Position numbers and translations under genes: made by a program
Shown: positions 8,876 through 16,594 of the stretch, piece after piece
Position numbering within the stretch: the first letter of the stretch is position 1
Layout: the number at the start of each line of letters is the position of its first letter
Notes under the pieces: generated by a model
What the model saw: only the letters and a program-made list of their open reading frames with translations
What the model was told of the DNA's origin: nothing
Database searches by the model: none
Assembly (NCBI RefSeq): GCF_037076455.1
Contig: NZ_AP028679.1
Location: forward strand, 2,619,501-2,683,500
Direction of reading: 5' to 3'
DNA length: 64,000 bases
From: Desulfoferula mesophila
GTDB taxonomy: Bacteria > Desulfobacterota > Desulfarculia > Desulfarculales > Desulfarculaceae

Positions 8876-9223
8876 TTATTGTCTATCCTTACCCGCTCGG
8901 CCCGCCGTTTCCCGATGAGCTTCAGCACCGATCACGCCCTGGCCAACGTCGTTCATCACCTTGGAGGTGATCAGGGTCACGCCCTCCGGGCCCCAGGTGG
9001 CCAGGTCGGTCAAACGGGCGGAGGCCACCGCAGCCAGCTCCTCCACCACCCGGTTAGCCGTGACCTGGGTGCGCTGGGCCCGGGCGTCCCGGCCCGCCTG
9101 AACGACTTTCGCAATGTTGGGTTTTGTTAGGTTCTCGGCCCCGATGAACCTGGCCGCCTTCTCGGAGTAGCCCGCTCGGATCGCCGCGTGGGTGTCAAGA
9201 CATACACCTGATAACCCTCGCAC
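8876..9223 (-). pseudogene. Phage terminase small-subunit remnant (copy A)
   Basis: The minus-strand frame contains ATQAAIRAGYS-type sequence (here HAAIRAGYSEKAARFIGAEN), the helix-turn-helix of the phage terminase small subunit. It is followed by LTKPNIAKVVQAGRDARA and RVVEELAAVASARLTDLATW, all hallmarks of the Terminase_2 family. The N-terminus (KQ.RFV.EYL) is replaced by unrelated sequence and the C-terminus is frameshifted relative to copy B. Packaging-enzyme genes are absent nearby, so this is prophage debris. The element before it (9230-9340) also matches the region upstream of copy B. Confidence 0.75.
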
Positions 9224-9392
9224 TCAGGACGATCATTCGACTACCCCTAACACCTACCCCTCCCCGGCCGGGATCGTCAATCCTGGAATAGAAATTGGCC
9301 CTTGAGTCCCGCAGTTCAGATGCTTTCTGCGGGCTGTCCAGATTAGCTTTTATATCCTCTTATGATTTTGTTAGGCGGGAGTGAATTAAAGG

Positions 9393-9451
9393 TGTAGCCG
9401 ATTACCTTCATTTGACGGCGTGTCCATATTTTTGCATTTGCAGGGGCAAGG
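9393..9451. repeat. Diverged repeat R2, left part (interrupted by IS21)
   Basis: This matches 4045-4104 of R1 without gaps. It ends in CAAGG (9447-9451), which is the left target duplication of the IS21 copy. The remainder of R2 resumes after 11983. Confidence 0.7.
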
Positions 9452-9540
9452 TGTAAATGGCGGTCCAAAAGCGAGACGATTTTAGTGGCGGTTGAAAACC
9501 GTGACACATTGATTCAGTTTTCTTCAGGTGTTTTGGTGCG

Positions 9541-11103
9541 ATGGAGGCCATGGTGGCTTCCAGGCCAGGACTCTCTGGAGGAGCGGAAGGGGTGTACACG
9601 GACATGGATCAATGGGCCCGGATCAGACTTGAGTTGCGCGATGGCCAGGCGAGCAAGCGCGAGTTAATGCGTAGAGAGGGCATCCATTGGGATACCCTGC
9701 AAAAGATTCAGAATTTTCCCGAGCCTCCCGGATACCGGCTCAGCACCCCCCGAGCCAAGCCCAAGCTTGGCCCCTACCTTGAGTTGATCGCCCGGATCAT
9801 AAAAGAGGACAAAAAGGTTCCCAAGAAGCAAAGGCACACGGCCACGCGCATATATCACCGCATCAAGGAGGCGGGTTATCAGGGCAAGTACACCCAGGTA
9901 AAGGAGGCGGTGCGCGCAATCAAGCGCGTGAGCCAGGAGGTGTACATGCCCCTGGTCCATCGTCCCGGCGAGGCGCAGGTGGACTTTGGCTATGCCCTGG
10001 CCAAGGTTTCCGGGGAGCTTCGCAAGATAGCGCTTTTTATCATGGCCTTGCCGTACTCCGATGCCTTTTTCGTGGCGGCCTTCGACAAGGAGTGCAGCGA
10101 GAGCTACTGGGAAGGGCATGCCAGGGCGTTCGAGTTTTTCGGTGGGGTGCCCCACCGGATCAGTTACGACAATAGCAAGGTCCTGGTTTCCAAGATCATA
10201 GGGCCTCATGAGCGCAAGCTGACCGATGGTTTTCTCAAGCTGCAGAGCCATTACCTTTTTCGGGAGCATTTTTGTCGGGTGCGGCGTCCAAACGAGAAGG
10301 GCGTGGTGGAAGGGGTGGTCAAGTACGCCCGGCAGAATTTTTTGGTGCCAGTGCCCCAGGTGAAGGACCTGGCCGAGCTCAATGCCATGCTTTTAAGGCA
10401 GTGCCGCGACGACATGAAGCGCCGTTTGCGTGGCAAGGGCGGTAGCAAGGCCGAGGTTTTGCAGGAAGACCAGACAGCCTTTGTCCCCCTGCCTCCCTCC
10501 CGCTTCGATGCCTGCCGCAAACAGCCTACCCGGGCCAATTCATTGTCCCTGGTCCGCTTCGACGACAATGACTACTCGGTGCCGGTGGCTTGTGCCCACC
10601 ATGAAATTGTGGCCAAGGGCTATGTGGATCGGGTGGTGCTCTGCCACCATGACGTGGTGGTGGCCCGCCACTCCCGATCCTGGGGCAAGGAAGGGGTGTT
10701 TTTCGACTACCGGCATTATCTGCCCTTGCTGGAGCGCAAGCCTGGCTCCCTGGACCACGCCCGCCCCCTGGCTGACCTAGATCTGTCTGAGTGCTTTGAG
10801 GTCTTGAGGCGGCGGCTGGTGGCCGGGGAAGACATGCCTGGCCAGGGCACCCGTAAATACATAAAGGTCCTACGTTTGCTGGAGGACCACTCCATGGCCA
10901 GACTGAAGCGGGCGGTGGAGCAGGCATTGTACGCGGGAGCCTATGCCCCGGAGGCCATTGTCCACCTGCTGGAGCCGCCATCATCAGGGCCCGCGGCCAC
11001 CTTCCTGCTGGACGGTCGTGAGCACCTGGGCCGAGTGAGCGTGGCCGGGCCCGATATCACAGTCTATGACTCCCTCCTCGCGCAGGGAGGGGCGCTGTCA
11101 TGA
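9541..11103 (+). CDS. istA: IS21 transposase IstA
   Basis: Up to 520 aa, complete DDE transposase. The N-terminal helix-turn-helix (SKRELMRREGIHWDTLQKI) binds the element ends. The catalytic core starts at PGEAQVDFGYALAKV (first Asp, about residue 150). The second Asp is in GGVPHRISYDNSKV (about 223) and the Glu in RRPNEKGVVEGVVKYAR (about 257-265). A C-terminal beta-rich domain follows. The start is uncertain: ATG 9541 or ATG 9604 (beginning MDQWARIRLELRDG), the latter closer to usual IstA N-termini. It ends with a four-base overlap on istB. Confidence 0.95.
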   Translation: MEAMVASRPGLSGGAEGVYTDMDQWARIRLELRDGQASKRELMRREGIHWDTLQKIQNFPEPPGYRLSTPRAKPKLGPYLELIARIIKEDKKVPKKQRHTATRIYHRIKEAGYQGKYTQVKEAVRAIKRVSQEVYMPLVHRPGEAQVDFGYALAKVSGELRKIALFIMALPYSDAFFVAAFDKECSESYWEGHARAFEFFGGVPHRISYDNSKVLVSKIIGPHERKLTDGFLKLQSHYLFREHFCRVRRPNEKGVVEGVVKYARQNFLVPVPQVKDLAELNAMLLRQCRDDMKRRLRGKGGSKAEVLQEDQTAFVPLPPSRFDACRKQPTRANSLSLVRFDDNDYSVPVACAHHEIVAKGYVDRVVLCHHDVVVARHSRSWGKEGVFFDYRHYLPLLERKPGSLDHARPLADLDLSECFEVLRRRLVAGEDMPGQGTRKYIKVLRLLEDHSMARLKRAVEQALYAGAYAPEAIVHLLEPPSSGPAATFLLDGREHLGRVSVAGPDITVYDSLLAQGGALS

Positions 11104-11876
11104 AGGACCAGGACAAACCCACCGTGCTCTTGGAGTACCACCTCAAAAAGCTGAAGCTGCCCACCATTCTCCGGGAATACGCGGCCATGGCCAAGGTCTG
11201 CAGCCAAGACCGCTCCGATTACATGACCTACCTGCTGCGCCTGACCGAGCGGGAGCTTCTGGACCGCGAGAAGCGGGCAGCCGAAAGGCGCATCAAGCAA
11301 GCCGCCTTTCCGGTGATCAAGACCATGGACACCTTTGATTTCAAGGCACAGCCCTCCATCAATCAGCAGTTGGTCAGGGAGCTGATGAGGGGCGAGTACA
11401 TCGCCAAAAAGGAAAACGTGCTCCTGATCGGAAACTCCGGCACCGGCAAGACCCACCTGGCCAGCGCCATGGCCTTTGCGGCCTGCGCCCAGGGAAGCAA
11501 GGTGAAATTCTACAGCGCCACCGCCCTGGTCACAGAGCTCATGGAATGCCGCGAGGAAAGACGTCTGCAACGCCTGCAGAAACAGCTCCAGCGCCTACAC
11601 CTGCTGGTCATCGATGAACTGGGCTATGTGCCCTTCTCCAAGATAGGCGCTCAAATGCTATTCGAGGTGGTGGGTAGGGCATATGAACAACAAAGCCTCA
11701 TGATCACCACCAATCTCCCTTTCCAGCAATGGACGGAGGTCTTCGGCTCCGAAAGACTCACCGGTGCACTGCTGGACAGACTGACCCATAGGTGCCACAT
11801 CATCGAGGCCAATGGAGAAAGCTACCGGCTCCGCCAAGCCAAAAGACGATCCCAGGCAAAGCCCAAAACCAACTAA
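11100..11876 (+). CDS. istB: IS21 transposition helper ATPase IstB (copy 2)
   Basis: 258 aa, identical to copy 1 except His119 after the Walker A loop (GTGKTHLA), the residue usual in IstB and DnaC-like ATPases. Walker B (VIDELGY) and sensor region (MITTNLPFQQW) are intact. As the fully conserved version in an element with intact ends and target duplication, it is probably functional. Overlap ATGA with istA. Confidence 0.95.
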   Translation: MKDQDKPTVLLEYHLKKLKLPTILREYAAMAKVCSQDRSDYMTYLLRLTERELLDREKRAAERRIKQAAFPVIKTMDTFDFKAQPSINQQLVRELMRGEYIAKKENVLLIGNSGTGKTHLASAMAFAACAQGSKVKFYSATALVTELMECREERRLQRLQKQLQRLHLLVIDELGYVPFSKIGAQMLFEVVGRAYEQQSLMITTNLPFQQWTEVFGSERLTGALLDRLTHRCHIIEANGESYRLRQAKRRSQAKPKTN

Positions 11877-11978
11877 GGCAAGATCATGATTGACAGCATG
11901 AACAACAGGACTATATCTCTAAAACAAGTGTCACGGTTTTAGACCGCCAACTGTCCCGCACTTACTCCGCCATTCACA

Positions 11979-12127
11979 CAAGGTTCACCGGAAATGAGCA
12001 CTGGCTGCCCCCTATCTGCTTGGCCAAATACCGCTACTTGTCCTTCATCAACCTCCATCTCTTGGTTCAAAATCATAACCTAAAACCTGGACCGCTTTAT
12101 TGGAGGCAGGTCAATCGGGGGCAAGCT
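11979..12127. repeat. Diverged repeat R2, right part
   Basis: It starts with the right CAAGG duplication (11979-11983) and continues the alignment to R1 (4102 onward), including TCTTGGTTCAAAATC at 12059-12073. Similarity fades after about 12098. The YcaO gene ends at 12128. Confidence 0.65.
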
Positions 12128-13999
12128 TTAAATGTTGCTTAAACCCTTGCGGGGCAGGCATTGAACTCGAGCTTCGGCCAAAATTGTTTGAAGCGACTGC
12201 CCGAACTCCTGCTGCGAAATTGGCCGGTAGGCTTTTTGGAGCCTACCTCTTAGCTCCAGGAAACGTTTGGGATAGCAGAACCTGCGGCATGGACAGCCGG
12301 CACAGGCAGAAAGGCTTATGCAGCGGGGCAAGGGTATCCCTTTCCATGCCCGTCCCTCGGCCTCTGGTGGGTCGCGAAAGTAAAGACTGGCGTACTCGCC
12401 GGCCAGCAGGCGCTTTATTTGCGCTCCAAAGTGGCCTAGGCCATGGGTAGCTTCAAGCAGTTGCGAGATGATGGAGATATCCACCCCTTCCAGCTTAAGG
12501 GAGCAATAATCCCCAAGCAGGTCGCATAGCGCTATCACCTTCTCGTCGGCAGATTCCTGCGGGGCTTGACGCAGGAGTTGCAAGGCGTCTTCCCATCGGC
12601 CCGTGTGGATAAAAAGAAAGGACATGAAAAGCCGTGGGGGAAACCAAAGGTCGTCCAATGGGGCGTGCATGAGGCTTTTGCTCAGCTGATCCTCGAAGCT
12701 TTTGGAGTAAATATCCCCCCGTACAGCGCGAGGGGCCAAGATTTCAGCTATTCTTTCGAGCCCGTCCCTGTTTTCGTCCCTTTCTTCAGACAGACGATAA
12801 ATCAGGGATAAGAGCTCATTCGTCTCATGAAAATGAAAAAAACAGTCGGCTGTGGTCAACGGCCGCGGGGCGGACATTTCACCAATAATTACATGATGGC
12901 TGGGGAAGCCCAGAAAAGAAAAGTCGCGGGCATAGAGCGCGTGACCCATCTCCTTGAGACGGTTGATCAGGAAAGCCAGATAGGCGTGATTGGACTGCCC
13001 TGGCGGGGCAAAGGCCTTGCGGAACGGGGCAGGCGGGGCATCTCGCAACAGGTACGGTAGAGTCGCATGGATGTTGTCGAACAACGCCAGGGGTAGATCC
13101 CGGCCCTTGCTCCAGCTTGAATAACGGTGGGGCAGCTCGCGACGTCCCTGATAAAGTTCAGTGATACAGCGTTCCAGGGCTATCTCGAATACCGGGTCGC
13201 AGCCGTAGTCCAAGCCAAAGCGGTCTCGTTCATGGTCAATGAGAATAACCGCCAGTACGGGAATTTTCCCATCCAGGGTGCAGTCCTTGACGATGATCTC
13301 CAGCCCAGCCCTGCGCAGGTCCTCCAGCATGGCCAACATGCCGGGTGAACCTATGGGCAGTTGTTTCAGGGGGATGGTTGGCATGGCCTGGACCCGGGCC
13401 TGGACCAGTAGTCGGAGCGGGTAGCGCTCCATCACTTCGCAGATTCCCTGAGTCAAGGCCTCTCCGGCTGTGTTTCCTGCGGCCATCCCTGTGGATGTGC
13501 AATTCAATAGCATTAGGCGGTAAGGCAGCAATCGCTCCCTTCCGGCGAAAACGTCCCAATAGGGAAGACAATCCAGGGTATCGCAGGAAAGGGCCGAGGG
13601 ACTTTCGATCAACTCGGCCATGAGTCCCGGCGTTTCTCGCCACAATTCCGCCACCTGCACCGGCTTGGTGTCGTGGAAAAAATCCGGCCCTGAAAACATC
13701 ATCCCCAAACGCGTAGTGCGCATGGAGTGCACGCATTGCAGCCGTTCCATGAACTCGCCAAAGGCGCTGGCCAGGGCTAGTTCCGGGGTGACGCCCTTCC
13801 CATTGGCCGTGTAAATGGGTAACCCTGGGTCCGCTATCAATAGGGAGTGACACCTGGGCTGGGGATGGTAGCGGGAACACGGCTTCAGGTCTTGGAAGCC
13901 AAGATTTTCTAGAATTCCCCTTATTCGCGCAACTGTGCCCTCTGGGGAATAATCCTTATGATGATGAAATTCAGGCTCAGGAAGTACTTGTGCCATCAC
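12128..13999 (-). CDS. YcaO-domain protein with Cys-rich C-terminus (RiPP-type modification enzyme)
   Basis: Up to 623 aa. YcaO enzymes use ATP to activate peptide or protein backbone amides, making azolines, amidines or thioamides. Visible YcaO motifs: NGKGVTPELALASAFGEFMER at about 66-86 (Glu82, Glu85) and TSTGMAAGNTAGEAL followed by CEVMER (about 168-192). A helical TPR-like part (FIHTGRWEDALQLLRQAP) recalls the C-terminal half of E. coli YcaO. Five cysteines at about 560, 566, 569, 571 and 575 could bind metal. The PxPxP tail of azoline-forming YcaOs is absent. The start is GTG 13999 or ATG 13996, with AAGG close by. It is the last gene of the RiPP locus. Confidence 0.9.
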   Translation of the reverse strand: MMAQVLPEPEFHHHKDYSPEGTVARIRGILENLGFQDLKPCSRYHPQPRCHSLLIADPGLPIYTANGKGVTPELALASAFGEFMERLQCVHSMRTTRLGMMFSGPDFFHDTKPVQVAELWRETPGLMAELIESPSALSCDTLDCLPYWDVFAGRERLLPYRLMLLNCTSTGMAAGNTAGEALTQGICEVMERYPLRLLVQARVQAMPTIPLKQLPIGSPGMLAMLEDLRRAGLEIIVKDCTLDGKIPVLAVILIDHERDRFGLDYGCDPVFEIALERCITELYQGRRELPHRYSSWSKGRDLPLALFDNIHATLPYLLRDAPPAPFRKAFAPPGQSNHAYLAFLINRLKEMGHALYARDFSFLGFPSHHVIIGEMSAPRPLTTADCFFHFHETNELLSLIYRLSEERDENRDGLERIAEILAPRAVRGDIYSKSFEDQLSKSLMHAPLDDLWFPPRLFMSFLFIHTGRWEDALQLLRQAPQESADEKVIALCDLLGDYCSLKLEGVDISIISQLLEATHGLGHFGAQIKRLLAGEYASLYFRDPPEAEGRAWKGIPLPRCISLSACAGCPCRRFCYPKRFLELRGRLQKAYRPISQQEFGQSLQTILAEARVQCLPRKGLSNI

Positions 14000-14234
14000 C
14001 TTGTTACTGGCGCAGGTTTTGGTTTTTCCGGCGGACTCGACACTTTGGCGCTTAGGGACGGGTGGCTTCTTTGGCCACGGGAGGATATGCCTTGCGGGAT
14101 TGCCTCTCTGGGACGCCGCCTCTTGGGCCCTCTCACATCCACTAGGTGTTTAGGTATCAATGTTCAGCCATGCGGGTCGCCACGGCAACCCAGGCCACGC
14201 ATATAGGGCCGGGTGGATTATTGGGAGCGCGTAG
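14000..14234. other. Spacer between the precursor gene and the YcaO gene
   Basis: I see no convincing gene or terminator in these 235 bases. A minus-strand GTG-initiated frame of about 50 codons ends just at the YcaO start, but its sequence (Arg/Pro/Lys-rich, no family resemblance) and lack of a ribosome-binding site argue against it. The gap may allow a separate YcaO promoter or a processed transcript. Confidence 0.4.
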
Positions 14235-14483
14235 CTACGCACAAAGCCCAAATTTAGTAAACGTGGCCCTTTTCTCCAATTCCTCAGCCGTGAGAGGAGT
14301 GTCCTGGTCCAGATAAGGCAGGACAATATGGCGAACCGAGGCGGTGTCTTCCAGGACCTTTAGTTCCACGCCAGCCGGCGGTGCGGCGCCCTTTTCCTCC
14401 AACACGGCACGGGGGTCGGCTATGAACCGGGCCTTGAGTTCGGCATCAGCAAAGATATCCGCAAATAGGCTATTCAGGTCCAT
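14235..14483 (-). CDS. RiPP precursor peptide with NHLP-type leader
   Basis: 82 aa. Residues 13-56 match the nitrile-hydratase-alpha-like leader (NHLP) family: ELKARFIADPRAVLEEKG, then GVELKVLEDTASVRHIVLP. Such leaders are recognised and removed during RiPP maturation. The candidate core is the last ~26 residues (from YLDQDTPL to TKFGLCA), with four Thr and a single Cys two residues from the end. There is no double-glycine site. ATG 14483-14481 is chosen because TAGGAG stands seven bases upstream; the longer frame to 14534 has no such site. Transcribed after the M50/PqqD gene and before YcaO. Confidence 0.85.
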   Translation of the reverse strand: MDLNSLFADIFADAELKARFIADPRAVLEEKGAAPPAGVELKVLEDTASVRHIVLPYLDQDTPLTAEELEKRATFTKFGLCA

Positions 14484-14541
14484 GGTAATACTCCTAACCG
14501 ATAGAGGCTTATTTGTTTTGGTCAGGTTTTCCATACGAATG

Positions 14542-16194
14542 CTAGCACTTTATAAGGATTTCGTGCAATCGCCTCTTGACATAACAGTTGTGACCGGCCT
14601 GAAAGATTTTTTGCGCAATAGTGGCCACAAGTAGGACAACACCAAACCAGAACCAATAGCGATGTACCTGGTAAAAGGGGTTATAGGATAGCTTCCAGGC
14701 CAGCAGTCCCAACAATCCCAGCCCAAACAGTGGTGAGATAACTCCATATCCAACCAGCGTCATCCGCTGCACTTTGCTCAACGGTTTTTCCCAATGCATT
14801 GGGCGCCTGCGCAGCACATTCATGAGATAAGTCTGAGAGTCGCTTTTGAGCCTGGGCAACCCGGTAAAATCGGCGAGGATGTAATATCCGTCCAGTTTCA
14901 GCACCGGCAACAGGTTGAACACGGCCAAGAACATGGAGATCATGGCCAAAGCTCCGCAAAAGTGGCCGGCCCCAGTGGCTCCAATTCGGACGAGGGCTAG
15001 CTCCATCCAGGCCAATACGCAGGCCATGACCAGGTTGGACATGGGCCCGGCAAAGGAGACCGCCATGCGCCGCCATTTATCCGCAAAACCCCAAGAGGCG
15101 CTGGTATCGCAGTAGGCCATAATGCACCCGTAGTAGACCATGAAGCCAAAGCAACCCACCGTGCCCCCATTGCGCTGGCAGGTCAGGGCGTGGGATAGCT
15201 CGTGGATCACAACGATCAAACCCAGGCAAAGGTAAAAGGCCAACAGGCCCCAGAAGGAGAGCCAACCCAACACCTTGATGGGATTTTCAAAAACATGATG
15301 GTACTCGTCGAGATTAAAATTGAAGATGATTAGAGAAACCACCACGAAGGAGACCCAGAACGGCAACATGGATCGGCCATAGAGCCAGCCTAAGGACCGG
15401 CCCAGCCATGCCATGCGTTCGGAACTGTTGCGTATTGGCAGGTCCAGCGTGAGTAGGTGGTTCAGGCGGCGCCACCAAGTACTTTTCGCCTCTTCTCGGA
15501 AAAGACGCTGGCCCAGGACGATCATCCCCGCTTTGTACAATTGCTCCACCAAGCCTCCGAGCTGCCTTGGCTGAAACAAACCGAACCGGCTCACGAGTTC
15601 TCGGTAAATATCCCGCAAGGAGGTATTGCCGTCCATGGCCTGGACCGCGGCCATGCCCATGGGCGGGAGGCGAAGGATTTGTTCGGCCTTTTCCCGGGAG
15701 AGCACTCCCGAGCCGTCCGGAGCCGAAGAAACAACAACCCCTTTGGCCACGCCAGGGCGCAAGTTAAGAAAGTACAGCTCCCCGATCCGCCCTTCGGCCC
15801 GGGTGAACTGTGCAAGCCTAAGGAAGACCCGACCGGACTCCTCGTGCCAGAGGACCCTGTCTGCTCCTTGCACGGCCTGGGCGAGGGCGGCCGGTGTTAA
15901 TTCACCACCGTTTTGAAGCGATATGTGTTTGGGAAATTCAATGGTTACTGCTAAACAAAAATCATAGGGCTCAAAAAGGAAAGAGGCACTTTGTTTATCG
16001 AAAGACTTCGTTTCCTCGATTGCGTGGGCCACGGCGAGCACCGCACCCTTGAGATTTTCCTCTAGGGGCCCACCAATACCGCAACAACCAGACCAAAAGC
16101 TCAGTACCTTCTCGAGTTTGCCGTAATCAATACGCCCCAGTGGAAATTCAATCTTCCTCTCCCTGGGTTGTGCTTGGAGGTTCGCATTACGCAT
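14542..16194 (-). CDS. M50-family membrane metalloprotease with PqqD-like domain
   Basis: 550 aa from ATG 16194 (TTG 16230 would add 12). Residue numbers here count from the TTG. Residues ~25-165 loosely resemble an RsbW-like ATPase fold. Residues ~178-242 (ILRLPPMGMAAVQAMDGNTS, LVEQLYKAGMIVL) match a PqqD-like RiPP recognition element. The rest is a multi-helix protease with zinc motif HELSH at 343-347 and a second ligand region VLKLDGYYILAD near 440-452. PqqD-like domains bind leader peptides, so this fusion could be the leader peptidase or exporter for the adjacent precursor; that role is inference. No strong ribosome-binding site is visible at either start. Confidence 0.85.
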   Translation of the reverse strand: MRNANLQAQPRERKIEFPLGRIDYGKLEKVLSFWSGCCGIGGPLEENLKGAVLAVAHAIEETKSFDKQSASFLFEPYDFCLAVTIEFPKHISLQNGGELTPAALAQAVQGADRVLWHEESGRVFLRLAQFTRAEGRIGELYFLNLRPGVAKGVVVSSAPDGSGVLSREKAEQILRLPPMGMAAVQAMDGNTSLRDIYRELVSRFGLFQPRQLGGLVEQLYKAGMIVLGQRLFREEAKSTWWRRLNHLLTLDLPIRNSSERMAWLGRSLGWLYGRSMLPFWVSFVVVSLIIFNFNLDEYHHVFENPIKVLGWLSFWGLLAFYLCLGLIVVIHELSHALTCQRNGGTVGCFGFMVYYGCIMAYCDTSASWGFADKWRRMAVSFAGPMSNLVMACVLAWMELALVRIGATGAGHFCGALAMISMFLAVFNLLPVLKLDGYYILADFTGLPRLKSDSQTYLMNVLRRRPMHWEKPLSKVQRMTLVGYGVISPLFGLGLLGLLAWKLSYNPFYQVHRYWFWFGVVLLVATIAQKIFQAGHNCYVKRRLHEILIKC

Positions 16195-16226
16195 AACTAA
16201 ATGCGGCCCCGTTTTGCATGAAGGCG

Positions 16227-16460
16227 TCAAATTTCGTTCAAGATAGTGAGGTCTTCCCGTTGCACTAATATGCCAAGAGTCCTCAAACTAGCTGATCTGC
16301 TCCCGATCAATTTATCATGTTCTAGGGTTAATTCTTGTTCATTTTGATCTCCCCCAAATTCTGCAACAAGGGAAGGGCAGCATGATAGTCCCATCGCAAT
16401 GAGGTGTAGGGGGCGCGAGGCCACAAATCTGGACCAAGTCATGGCTAGGGGGTGCTTCAT
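16227..16460 (-). CDS. Small ORF upstream of the M50 gene (uncertain)
   Basis: 77 codons ending in a TGA that overlaps the TTG alternative start of the M50 gene. It includes a Cys pair (GLSCCPSLVAEFGG at about 24-37) and a polar C-terminal half. No ribosome-binding site precedes the ATG and I recognise no family. It could be a second precursor, an N-terminal exon-like relic, or a chance frame. Listed only because of its position at the head of the locus. Confidence 0.3.
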   Translation of the reverse strand: MKHPLAMTWSRFVASRPLHLIAMGLSCCPSLVAEFGGDQNEQELTLEHDKLIGSRSASLRTLGILVQREDLTILNEI

Positions 16461-16551
16461 ATGGGTTGTGCAAGCTAAGCACTCACTTTCTGGACAGGAC
16501 TTTGGGTAGTGCTAAGATGAGATGAGTGTGGTCATCCCCCCGCTTTGGGAC

Positions 16552-16594
16552 AATGGTCTTGGGTACTTAGAGACCATTAAAGGGAGGGTTGACC
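16552..16594 (+). ncRNA. Possible IS110 bridge-RNA stem-loop
   Basis: A perfect 8-bp stem with an 11-base loop lies in the leader of the transposase gene. IS110-group elements encode a bridge (seek) RNA in this region whose loops carry copies of donor and target sequence. TTGGGTA at 16559-16565 (last stem base plus start of the loop) also occurs at 16502-16508, next to the left junction. The match is short; full RNA boundaries are not determined. Confidence 0.3.

Larger units (their letters stand above)
9452..11978 (+). mobile_element. Complete IS21-family element, copy 2 (2527 bp)
   Basis: The left tip TGTAAATGGCGG (9452) and right tip, read inward, TGTGAATGGCGG (11978) form imperfect inverted repeats. 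Each end carries an inner repeat with AAAACCGTGACAC (left about 9497-9509; right, reversed, 11928-11940), the multiple terminal repeats of IS21. A 5-bp target duplication CAAGG flanks it (9447-9451 and 11979-11983). The element contains istA and istB. Removing it with one CAAGG restores a gap-free match to R1, which independently fixes its ends. Confidence 0.95.

Noticed and set aside
1-11978. Composite transposon formed by the two IS21 copies around kup and the ABC operon
   Set aside because: Copy 2 has its own matching 5-bp duplication on both sides and sits inside repeat R2, so it inserted alone. Nothing shows the intervening 8 kb moved as a unit.
12128-16460. Nitrile hydratase locus instead of a RiPP locus
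   Set aside because: The 82-aa peptide has only the leader-like part, without the catalytic Cys cluster of nitrile hydratase alpha subunits, and no beta subunit is near. The YcaO and PqqD-like neighbours favour a RiPP.
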